DNA from: Annona cherimola
Taxonomy: Eukaryota > Streptophyta > Magnoliopsida > Magnoliales > Annonaceae
NCBI GenBank assembly: GCA_030490835.1
Contig: CM059975.1
Coordinates: 36,798,133-36,862,132, forward strand
Length of the DNA: 64,000 nucleotides
Direction: 5' to 3'
Shown in pieces: positions 55,300 through 64,000 of this stretch. The position numbers and the translations under genes are program-made. Positions within the stretch are counted from its first letter, which is position 1; each line of letters begins with the position of its first letter. The notes below the pieces were generated by a model. That model did not search any database and was not told the origin of the DNA. It was given only the letters and a program-made list of their open reading frames with translations.

Positions 55300-55575
55300 A
55301 CTATGAAGATAGTAATGAAGTATATTGCTAGGGTCGTACTCATAAACAAGAAATTGTTGATGATAGGATATGTAGTAGCCTACAATGGAAACCAAATTGC
55401 GATGATGCACATGGCTAATGATCTCAACCTTTGCTGTAAAGTCTCACTCACCCTGCCCACCATCAACCTCGAGCTGTTTTATAGCTACTTTTCTTCCATC
55501 TGGCAAGCAACCTTTGTGTACAAAACTGAACCCTCCCACCCCGCCTAAAAGATTGTGCTCTAAAAACCCACCAAC
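55300..55575 (-). pseudogene. PERK-type receptor-like kinase fragment
   Basis: The minus-strand frame, not opened by any ATG, reads [52 protein letters not shown] and FLVYEY. These match kinase subdomains I to V: a glycine loop (altered), the ATP-binding Lys in VAIK, the Glu of helix C in KVEI, and the hinge. The wording VHKGxLPDGRxVAxKQL and EVEIIS.VHHRxLVS is typical of PERK (proline-rich extensin-like receptor kinase) family members. Similarity stops at about 55,300. The catalytic loop and DFG region are absent, and there is a stop. The upstream minus-strand frame 55,589-55,789 is not recognised. Confidence 0.75.
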
Positions 55576-56051
55576 GGCTTCTTAAAACTCATTGCAAGTA
55601 ACCCTGCCCAACCTTGAGAAAATGCGAACAATGGTCATTCCAAGCATGGCCTAGGTTGAATCTGTCGCCAGGAAGCATGGGTTGGCCTTGCATTGGAGAT
55701 ACTTTCAATTTCTTTTCCCAAAATTCACGTGTGTTTTTCGCCACTAAATGAAGAAGGCACATGAGATATATTTGCATGTTGCTGTGCATGAGCTGTTGGA
55801 AAACTCTTACTGATTAAAATCATAATCATCTTAGGATCCTTCATGCTAAATTACTAAGAAAATAAACTATGTGTCTAAATCTATAAGAGTAATTATTCTT
55901 GAATCTTATGGTTTCTGGGCCTTCCAAGTTAATGCTCTAGGATTTTCTAGAGAAGAAGACTTTCTCTTTTCCAATGATGAAATGTTAGAAGAAAAACACT
56001 AAAATTGCATAACTTAGAAACCACTACCATTTATATAGCATGCCTATCCTT
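55576..56051. other. Sequence between kinase fragment and Tat LTR
   Basis: No gene is recognised. It may contain diverged flanks of the kinase pseudogene. Confidence 0.35.
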
Positions 56052-56491
56052 CTGTTGACACCCCACCATTGGGCCCAAAGATGAACAAGTGAAACAAATT
56101 TCAAGCTCATGCAAATTCAAGACAAAAAAATTTTAAGCCAAGCTAAGCGGGCCCTTCCGCACTCAACCTACGGGAGCGAGGCTCCACCAAGCCTCGAAGC
56201 AGGCTTCTTCAACCACCAGACCTGGCCCACAAGAGCGAAGCTCCTACAGGCTACCTCAAAGGGCTCCATAAAGCAGCCCACCAAGCCTCAGAAGCAGGCT
56301 TCTCTACTACTTTGGGCCTCCACAACGGTCCATCCAAAATGATGGGCTAAGCCAAGCTCTAGCCCACCAAGCCAAGCTTATAGACCAAGTCCAACCCTCC
56401 AAGTGGCCCAAAAGCCCACAATCTCAACTCAAGTCCAAGCCCATGGACTAAGTCCATGACCCTAAATAGCCCAAAAGCCCACTCCTACATC

Positions 56492-56498
56492 TATAAAA
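56492..56498 (+). promoter_or_regulatory. TATA box of Tat LTR promoter
   Basis: TATAAAA in the context CATCTATAAAAGGAGGAGC. Transcription would start a few tens of bases downstream, upstream of gag. Confidence 0.65.
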
Positions 56499-57513
56499 GG
56501 AGGAGCACCCCTCTCATTTGAACACACTTGAGGAGAGGCATCCCAGAGGGGAGGACGGGAGTCTGCAGCAACACCCCGGCATCCCAGTTTTCACGCTCTC
56601 CAAGCAACAAGCCTCTCTTCCGGTTTTTCCCTTTCCATCTCTCCCGTTCTCTTAAATCTTTTTATTTTCTCCCTTTCACGCCGTGTAAACCGCCTCGGGT
56701 TGGCAGATTTCTCCATATTTGCTTCATTCCATAGGCCGGAATTCGATCTTTTTACAACTAGTGCCTTATTTTAATAAATAGGGGTCGATCTCCCTCTAAA
56801 GATCGGTGGCAATTCCATTTTCTTTATTTTCTTGTGTGCGTGTTTAAGCTAACGCCCCAGCAATCCGGGTGCACACGGGTCCACAGATTCCATCATAGTA
56901 AGCTGCCGTTATGCTGCCGGATTTGTGACTAGATCCGTGTACGAAAAGCTCCGTCTTAGCCGTCATGCTGCCGAAATCACAAGAAAACGCCCATATACCA
57001 ACTTTCATAAAAAACGTGAAGCCTAACTTGTTTTACCCCATGTGAAATGCAAGAAATCTAAGCCCACGTCGCTATCCAACACGATCCATATTTTCAAGGC
57101 CTGGGAAACTATTCCGAGTCCATCGTAGCGCTCACAGCCGGTGCTACAGCTTAGCGACTCCACTAGGGACGGCGTTGCAGGTCCACATCGGCGTAAGGGG
57201 GTCAGAATCTGGAGATCGGAGCTCTTCCCTCGCTGGACAGCAAGTTGCAGAGAAAATCCCGTCTCCCGGTAGCGAGTTTCTGAAAAATTTCTACCCAAAT
57301 TGCGCAGAAACCTGAAAAGTTTTTAGGTCCAGAGGCGTCCGCTCAAAAACTGGCACCTTTGAGCACCGCCTCGTGACTGTCCAGGCACTTAAAACGAGTA
57401 TAAAGGAACGACGTCCAGCAAGCATGAAACTAATTAATGCTAAGTAAAAATTCGGCATAAAACTCACTTCTTTTTCATAACCTGAGCATTTTCTGGGCAT
57501 ATTTCCAAATACA

Positions 57514-57620
57514 CTTCAAGCGAACTGGTCTTTCCTCCAGAAACTCTTCAAGCGAACTGGTCATTCTTCCAGACACGCTTCAAGAGAACTGGTCTTTTTT
57601 TTAGAAACGCTTCAAGCGAG
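57514..57620 (+). repeat. 32-bp minisatellite in Tat leader
   Basis: Three full units and a partial fourth, each starting CTTCAAG(C/A)GAACTGGTC and ending in AGAAAC or AGACAC followed by one or two bases, at 57,514, 57,546, 57,578 and 57,610. Confidence 0.9.
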
Positions 57621-57834
57621 GCACCTTAGGCAAACCCAAACCCGTGGACCTCGAACATTCTCACGAGCGGAACTAAAATTAAATAAAATCTGCAAAAAAA
57701 ATACACGAAAGGACCTGGACTCGCAAGCATCCATCCAAAGGGTGATTCTCTTCGTTATCTATCTACAAGTGCTAACCGTGTTTATTGATTGCTCAGGTTT
57801 CTCACCATAGCTCGAGGGCAAAGCAAGTCTGTCA

Positions 57835-59300
57835 TGGATCGAAGTCCCGTGGTTACTAGATCGAGAGCGGCTAGGATGGAGTCCGAGCAATCCTCACATC
57901 ATGAAGATTGGGATCACTAGTTCAAGCAGTCTATTGAAGCCTACATGGCGGCAATGGACAAAAGGATGCAAAAGCTAGAGGAAGTCCTATCAAACATAGG
58001 ACAACCTCTATAGGCGGTCAAAGCACGGCTACACCGCCATTTTATTCTCAAAATCCGAACCCAAAATAAAACGGCGGACTTCAACCATCCTCCCACAAAT
58101 CACGGAATGATCACTACAAAGAAGAGGAGTTGGTCTTAGAACAAGGCCGAAATGAAATCCAAGACCTCAAGAACCAACTCCAAAGCCAACTAAAAGAAAT
58201 GGAGGAGCGAATTCGACAACACCAAGGGGAGGGCCTACCTTCGGCCAAAATAGAAGATCTATGCCCGTTTCCCGACACCAAGTTGCCCGAGAAGTTCGAT
58301 ATACCGGCTCTACCCGCATATGAAGGAAACTCATGCTCAAGGGCTCATCTCAAGGCATTTTGCGGCATCCTATACCCCTTGGTGAAAAACGAAGAAGTCT
58401 TGATAAGGCTATTTCAACATAGCCTAAAGAATGATGCCTTGGAATGGTACACATCGCTTGATTGCCGGTTGATCAAAACATGGGAACAACTCTCTTTGGC
58501 TTTCATAGACCGCTTCTCCTACAAGCTAAACATGGCTCCCAAAAGGGCCGACCTCGAAGCGCTCAAGCAAAAAGGGGACGAAACGTTCTCCGAGTACGTT
58601 GTTAGATGGCGGGCATTGGCGGCAAAAATGAAGAGCCCGTTGCCTTTGGATGAGCAAATCTCCATCATCATCAACTCAGCACACCCGAGCATCTCGGGTT
58701 ACCTCATTTCTCACCCCTACATCAACTTCACGCAACTCCTCCAAGCTAGGGACCAAGTGGAGGCGGGAATTAGACATGGCACCATCTCTCCATGGCTTTA
58801 CCAGGGGAACATGACTTGAAGGAAGCAAGAACTGAAAAACGGTAATTCCTCGAAGACCCCGGACGTAAACGCCATAAACACCACCCCTAAGCCTTTTCAA
58901 AGAAAAGCATACAGAGATTTTACACCTCTCGCCCAGTCCTACACCGACATCCTCAACATGCTCATCCAAAAAAATATGCTTGCACCTCTAGCTCCAAAAC
59001 CTCCACCTAATCCCCTTCCCAAAAATTACTGAGAAAATGAGTTCTGTGCCTATCACCAAGGGAGAGGCCACACCACCGAAAGATGTTTTACCCTCAAACG
59101 TGTCATTCAATACTTAATAGATGATGGAAAAATCAAGATTTCACCAAAATCTCATGAGGATGTGATCCAAAATCCCCTACCTATGCATGAACCAAGGAAT
59201 CTCAACGCGACAAATATAAATTTCATAGAGGTTGCAAAGGGACCCCCAAAGCCGAGTCATGAAACCTACATGATCACTTTATAATGGGCTAACCAAGAAA
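57835..59300 (+). pseudogene. Tat gag (decayed)
   Basis: The ATG at 57,835 opens MDRSPVVTRSRAARMESEQS. The frame meets stops near 57,918 and 58,012, shifts, and joins the long frame 58,130-58,819. There a coiled-coil-like EIQDLKNQLQSQLKEMEERI precedes the capsid core (AHLKAFCGILYPLVKNEEV, DALEWYTSLD, AFIDRFSYKLNMAPKRADLE, YVVRWRALAAK), matching the retrotransposon gag family (PF03732). After a stop at 58,817 a zinc-finger-like CAYHQGRGHTTERC follows at about 59,047-59,088. The gag tail to 59,300 holds further stops. Confidence 0.88.
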
Positions 59301-59679
59301 CCATCACAATACAAGAAGCCGCTCCCTGAAATGTCCATAAACCTCAAGAAGCGCATGGCCAAGACTATCTCGTGTTGCCGGTCGTGAACAACTTGAAGAT
59401 TGCTCCTACTTATCAAGAGCCCGTGATGATAGCGGCCATGCCAAAGCCAACATATGACTCGCACAAGGTCCCGTGGGAGTATCCTCAATGCTCGGAGATA
59501 GGCAACATCTACCCTAATGGCTGAGTCAATCGACGGGAACCGACTCGCAACATGATCACCAACCCAGAGAAGGAACCGCCGTATGACGTGGCTTCACAAC
59601 TTAAGTCCTTGCCGGCTCAAATATCCATATGGAAACTATTATGCACATCAGTAAAGCATAGAGAGGCTTTCACCAAAGT

Positions 59680-60350
59680 GCCATCACATTCACTGACGAA
59701 GAGCTTCCCGCGGAAGGACGCAACCATGGACACTCCTTGAGCATCACGGTCGGATACAAAGGCTTGAAGATCCCCTTGGTAACCATTGACAACGGCGCAA
59801 GTCTTAATATTTGCCCACTGCGAACAATCAAGAGACTTGGAACCCAGCGGATCAAATGATACCGAGCGACTACCATGTAAGAGCCTTTGATAATTCTCAA
59901 AAGACCGTATTGGGAGAACTAGACATAGAAATCCAAGTGGGACTCGACACCATGATAATTCCCTTTCAAGTCTTGGACATCCCCGTGTCTTTCAATATGT
60001 TATTAGGAAGACCTTAGTTGCACCAAACCGGAGCCATCCCGTCCTCTCTCCACCAAAAGCTCAAGTACATATCGGTGGGAAAGCTAGTGGTCATCGAAGC
60101 CGACCCTGAGATCATCATCCCTGTAGAGTTTGAAAATTGCCATGAAGTTTCACTTATTGCAGTATATGAATCTGCGGATCCTCTCCCTTTCAAGATGGAC
60201 GATGTGCATGAAGTCTATCACATCCCTTCAAAGCAAAGACTCCCACTCCACTACGTCATACCTCCGGCTGAGAGGCAAACAACAAGGTTCAACATCAAAT
60301 ACCGAGGAAGGACGATGCTGCTCAATCCTCAACAAAAAAAATAACAAATG
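59680..60350 (+). pseudogene. Tat protease (decayed)
   Basis: The active-site motif IDNGASLN lies at 59,785-59,808 (Asp-Asn-Gly instead of the more common Asp-Ser/Thr-Gly, as often in Tat elements). The frame then changes around 59,810-59,865 and continues with VRAFDNSQKTVLGELDIEIQ and FNMLLGRP (about 60,010), the flap and the conserved [LI]LGRP segment. A stop follows RP at 60,016, where the family usually has Trp. The remaining frame to 60,343 is the linker to RT, ending in a poly-A run. Confidence 0.87.
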
Positions 60351-60351
60351 G

Positions 60352-61500
60352 GGTCTTGGGTATAGGCCCGAGGAAGATAAATTCAAGAAGTCAAACAAAG
60401 CAACTCGGTTCATAAGCGCGAGGCATATACTACCCGAAGCATTGGAGACCCAAGAAGTCTTAATGATAGCTCACGATGGCCCGAATGAAAAAAAAATGCC
60501 ATTGTTTCAAGACAAGCCAAAAACTGGTATGCCATGCCAACTTGCTCGAGATCCGGTTCTAGCACTCACATCACGCATCCGACGCTCATTCAAAAGAAAA
60601 AGAAGCAAACGCAGCCGGAAATGTGGGCCAGCATTCGCTGGTCCCACGAGTTGCTAGAAATCTCAGAAGAAAGTGCAGTTGATGAGGAGCTGCGTGGAAA
60701 CGTAGAAAGTCATGAAAACAAAGACGCGGCTTTGGACTACGAGATCGTCAACTTGGAAACTTCTGAGTTACCCAAATGTCTTCGTATTGGAAAAAACTTA
60801 TCCACTGAAGAAATGCTCACCTTTCTCAAACCTTGGCTAGTTAACTTCGCCTTTTCCTATGAAGACATGCCCGGACTTGACGAAAATTTCATTACTCATC
60901 AACTACCAATAAAGACCGATGTTAAACCGGTGAAGCAAAAATTAAGAAGGCTCAAACCAGAATAGATACCCAAGATAAGGGATGAAGTGATCAAGCAATA
61001 CAATGCTGGATTCTTGGTCGTATCACATTATCCACAATGGCTAGCTAATATTGTGCCCGTGCCCAAGAAGAATGGAAAAGTTCGAATGTGCATTGACTAT
61101 AGAGATCTCAACAAAGCTAGCCCGAAGGATGACTTCCCACTACCTCACATCGATGCTCTAATCGATAATACGGCAGGCCACACATGGTTCTCCTTCATGG
61201 ACAGATTCTCCGGGTATAATCAAATCAAAATCGCCGAAGAAGATAGAGAAAAGACCTCTTTCATTACTCCTTGGGGGACATTTTGCTATCAAGTAATGTC
61301 ATTTAGTTTAAAGAATGCCAGAGCTACATATCAACGCACCATGACAGCCAGCTTCCACGACATGATGAGTAAAGAAATGGAGGTCTATGTGGACGACATG
61401 ATAGTCCGGTCTTACACTTTTGAAGAGCATCTAAGAGACTTGAAAAAATTGTTCAACAGGATGGAGAAATTTCAGCTAAGGCTCAACCCGTGAAAATGCG
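60352..61500 (+). pseudogene. Tat reverse transcriptase (decayed)
   Basis: The N-terminal part includes FAFSYEDMPGLDENFITHQL and VKPVKQKLRRLKPE, followed by a TAG stop at 60,963 where Trp is expected. Then come VPVPKKNGKVRMCIDYRDLN, DDFPLPHIDALID, SGYNQIKI and the catalytic YVDD at 61,387-61,398. The usual MPFGLKNAGATYQR block reads MSFSLKNARATYQR, with three changes that all fit C-to-T or G-to-A transitions. A TGA stop closes the frame at 61,491. Confidence 0.92.
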
Positions 61501-62150
61501 TCTTTGGAGCTCAAAAGGGATGCTTGCTCGGATTCATCGTTAGTGAAAAAGGAAACGAGATGGACCCGGAAAAAGTCAAGGCAATACTAAGCATACCACC
61601 TCCCGCAACCGAAAAAGAGATATGGGGATTCTTGGGCAAACTACAATACATTAGTCGGTTCATAGACCGACTAGCATCCACTTGTGAACCTATTTTTAAG
61701 TTGTTAAGGAAAGACTCTCCCAAAGAATGGACTGAAGATTGCCAAATTGCCTTCGACAAGATCAAAGCCTACTTGGCCAACCCTCCAATCTTGGTGCCGC
61801 CTAAAGCGGAAGGCCCCTTCTTGCTATACCTCTTGGTCACTTCAACGGCATTGGGGGCTGCGCTAGGACAATCAGATGAATCGGGACGGAAGGAACAAGC
61901 TATATACTACTTGAGCAGAAAATATACTCCAACAGAGGTAAAATATCCAAAAATTGAAAAGGCATGCTTGTCTCTTGTATGGGTTATGCAAAAGTTAAGG
62001 CAATATATCATGTCCCGCACCGTATTGCTCATTTCCAAAATGGATCCGTTGAAGTATCTTTGTCAAAAGACCGTATTAACGGGAAAACTGGCCGGTGGCA
62101 ATTGCTCCTCACAGAATTTGACATAATTTATGTCACAAGGAAAGCCATCA
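61501..62150 (+). pseudogene. Tat RNase H (first domain, decayed)
   Basis: After the stop at 61,491 the frame gives CVFGAQKGCLLGFIVSEKGN, then the connection segment (FLGKLQYISRFIDRLAS) and the Ty3-type RNase H region with ALGAALGQ and YYLSRKYTPTEVKYPKIEKA. A frame change at about 62,090 separates the last part, which resumes in another frame with GRWQLLLTEFDIIYV. In Tat elements this RNase H is usually degenerate, and the second one is thought to take over. Confidence 0.85.
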
Positions 62151-62269
62151 AGGGACAAGTGGTAGCGGATTACTTAGCTGCACAAGCACTCCCGGACTAC
62201 CAACTGCTACAAGAAGACTTCTCGGATGAGGAAATACTACTTGTGGAGCAAAGCGAAGAAAATGATTCT

Positions 62270-62660
62270 TGGACCTTATACTTTGATGGCGCATGTAATG
62301 CTTCGGGCAACGGAATAGGGGTAGTGTTTTTCTCTCCTGACCAAGCCCCGATCATGATATCAAGAAGGTTGATTTTCCCGTGAACAAACAATATCGCTGA
62401 ATTTGAAGCTTGCATAGCTGGAGTGCGGGAAGCCTACAAGCTGGGGGCAAGGAAACTTCAAATCTATGGAGATTCGCAGTTGGTAATCAATCAAGCCAAT
62501 GGGGAATGGGAGACCCAAGATAAAAAGCTAAAGCCTTACCACACGATACTAACTCACTTGGTTTACTCATTCGAAGAAGTCACTTTCACCTATGTACCAT
62601 GAGCTCAAAACCAAAGGGCGGATGCACTAGCAACCTTGGCATCCATGGTTGAAATATCAT
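62270..62660 (+). pseudogene. Tat second (archaeal-type) RNase H
   Basis: The frame 61,964-62,383 leads into LYFDGACNASGNGIGVVFFS, then passes a TGA (62,382) to NNIAEFEACIAGVREAYKLG, QIYGDSQLVINQANGEWE and, after another TGA (about 62,601), QRADALATLASM. The catalytic Asp-Glu-Asp-Asp set is in place (DGA, EFEA, GDS, ADALA). Tat clade elements are known to have gained this second RNase H. All four catalytic residues survive, although two stops break the frame. Confidence 0.88.
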
Positions 62661-62779
62661 ATGGGAAGGAAACTCAAGAAATCGTAGTGCAAACATCTCA
62701 ACAACCCGCCTATTGCCTACAAGTGACGACAAAAGCCGAAGAAACTCAAGATGAAGAAAACCGTGGTATCATGACATAA

Positions 62780-64000
62780 AGCAGTTCTTGGAGCACCAAG
62801 CATTCGATGATTACATCACGCTCGCGGAAAGAAGAACCGTCAAAAGACTAGCCTCTACCTCCATAATACAGGGGGCAATATTATATAAAAGGTCTCACAA
62901 TCAAATGTTACTACGGTGTGTTGACAGGCAAGAAGCAAAAGAAGTCATGACCCAAATTCATGAGGGAGACTGCAGAGCTCATATGAATGGGATAATGAAG
63001 GCAAAAAAGATAATGCGCCAAGGCTACTATTGGATCTCAATGGAAAAAGATTGCTCGGAGTATTTACGGAGATGTTTCAAATGCCAGAAGCAAGGGAACT
63101 TGATACACTCGCCCGCATCGGACTTGCCTTACCTATCTACCCCATGGCCCTTCTCCACTTGGAGAATAGATATAATAGGCAAGATAGCTCCTAAATCCAT
63201 CGGCGGGCATGAATACATATTAGTGGCAATAGAGTATTTCACTAAATAGGTTGAAGCAACATCTTTCCCGACTATCAATGCAGCCCAAGTCTACACTTCA
63301 TCAAAGGAAATATATTATCAAGGTCCGGACTTCCCCAAGCAATCATCAGTGACAATGGAACGGTCTTCATCAGTAAGAAGGTTCAAGACTTCCTAGCTCA
63401 ATACAAAATACAACACCACAAGTCAAGTCCCTACCGTCCTCAAGCCAATGGGGCTGTAGAAGCTGCAAACAAGACGTTAATCAAGATCCTTGGAAAAATG
63501 GTAGAGAACTAACGAGATTAGGCGGAAAAGTTGTCATACGCCTTATGGGCATACCGAACCTCTATCTGGAGAGCTACGGGATTCTCACCCTATGCCTTGA
63601 CTTACGGCATGGAAGCGGTTTTACCCATTGAAGTAGAGATTCCAACTTAGAGGATATTGAAGGAAAGCGAATTAGAAATAGAGGAATGGATGCAAACACA
63701 TCAATCCCAATTGGATCTACTTGATGAAAAGAGAATTCAAGCTCTTCACCATACCCAAGCATATCAACGGCGAATGGCGCGGGCTTATAACCGATCGGTA
63801 AGAGCTAAGAACTACCAAGAAGGCGACCTCGTCATGAAAAGAATCCTACTTGTCCACCCCGCGGATAAAAGAGGCAAGTTTAAGTCTAATTAGGAAGGTC
63901 CGTGGATTATAGCCAAAGTTTTATCAAACAGAGCGTTCGCCATTTTAAAATCCAAAGACAATGGAAAGGCCGAAATCATAAGTTCGGACCATGTCAAGAG
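62780..64000 (+). pseudogene. Tat integrase (decayed, runs off the window)
   Basis: The frame 62,788-63,249 carries the zinc-binding part (IHEGDCRAHMNGIMKAKKI and CFKCQKQG) and the first catalytic Asp in WRIDIIGKI (about 63,168). A TAG follows in YFTK*VEA. After a frame change near 63,297 come IISDNGTVF with the second Asp and GAVEAANKTLIKIL with the Glu (about 63,455). Stops at 63,511 and 63,520 lie where Trp is expected. The last part (QAYQRRMARAYNRSVRAKNY, SN*EGPW) is the C-terminal domain, open to the window edge. Confidence 0.9.

Larger units (their letters stand above)
56052..57834 (+). repeat. Tat 5' LTR and leader
   Basis: The region starts near TGTTGACACCCCACCATT and has a TATA box at 56,492. 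It contains a pair of direct repeats around AAGCCTCGAAGCAGGCTTCT (56,190) and AAGCCTCAGAAGCAGGCTTC (56,283). A minisatellite lies at 57,514-57,620. I could not locate the LTR 3' end or primer site with confidence, so LTR and leader are given together. The minus-strand frames at 57,023-57,500 are not supported. Confidence 0.55.
56052..64000 (+). mobile_element. Tat-lineage Ty3/gypsy retrotransposon, partial
   Basis: The order is LTR and leader, gag, zinc finger, protease, reverse transcriptase, RNase H, a second RNase H, and integrase, running past the right edge of the window. The second RNase H between pol RNase H and integrase is the diagnostic feature of the Tat clade. Reading frames are largely continuous, with about four frame changes and about a dozen stops, so it is younger than the other elements here but still inactive. 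No 3' LTR is visible. Confidence 0.92.

Noticed and set aside
55165..55548. 127-codon plus-strand ORF
   Set aside because: It has no recognisable similarity and overlaps a clear kinase-like frame on the minus strand, so it is a shadow ORF.

Overview
This window looks like repeat-dense nuclear DNA of a flowering plant, probably a dicot. It is AT-rich. Nearly every recognisable stretch belongs to a decayed plant transposable element (Athila-type and Tat-type Ty3/gypsy, Ty1/copia, chromovirus, L1-type LINE, hAT and Mutator-like non-autonomous elements). I found no intact host gene, rRNA, tRNA or CRISPR array. No reading frame here codes for a complete, undamaged protein. This composition is typical of gene-poor heterochromatin.

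Layout. 1-10,742: the 5' part of an Athila-type element on the minus strand (LTR, tRNA-Asp primer site, gag, protease, reverse transcriptase, RNase H, integrase, then an ORF in the env-like position), running off the left edge. Two insertions break it: a 408-bp palindromic Mutator-like MITE in gag and a 1.6-kb LTR-like block in pol. 10,743-15,455: two older Athila LTRs on the plus strand, one with a 374-bp internal duplication and one carrying a MITE and a copia solo LTR. 15,456-20,040: non-coding DNA holding a run of unrelated minisatellites (periods about 38, 30 and 95 bp). 20,049-23,138: two hAT-type elements; the first has a perfect 8-bp target duplication and carries an exon resembling the armadillo region of MAP3K-epsilon. 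23,139-34,990: unrecognised GC-richer sequence, a copia solo LTR, a long gypsy-type LTR, a chromovirus pol tail, and a copia gag fragment joined to a Tat pol fragment. 35,010-38,990: an L1-type LINE split by a copia solo LTR. 38,996-44,070: two solo LTRs of one family, a copia LTR with primer site and gag, and a tandem duplication. 44,071-56,051: AT-rich DNA with hAT-like remnants, a perfect copia solo LTR and a minus-strand fragment of a PERK-type receptor kinase. 56,052-64,000: a Tat-lineage element on the plus strand with gag, protease, RT, RNase H, a second archaeal-type RNase H and integrase, running off the right edge.

How it fits together. The window is a record of insertions within insertions. 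Target duplications and interrupted reading frames fix the relative order of several events. One copia LTR family occurs at least six times, and four of these are solo LTRs with flanking target duplications, so LTR-LTR recombination has been removing internal sequence. The coding remnants of the Athila and Tat elements are broken mainly by G-to-A or C-to-T nonsense changes at Trp, Arg and Gln codons, and the primer site shows the same bias, as expected from deamination of methylated cytosines. The best candidates for follow-up are the foldback MITE, the hairpin arrays inside the copia LTRs, the hAT element with the captured kinase exon, the minisatellite cluster and an unclassified repeat of about 300 bp seen three times.
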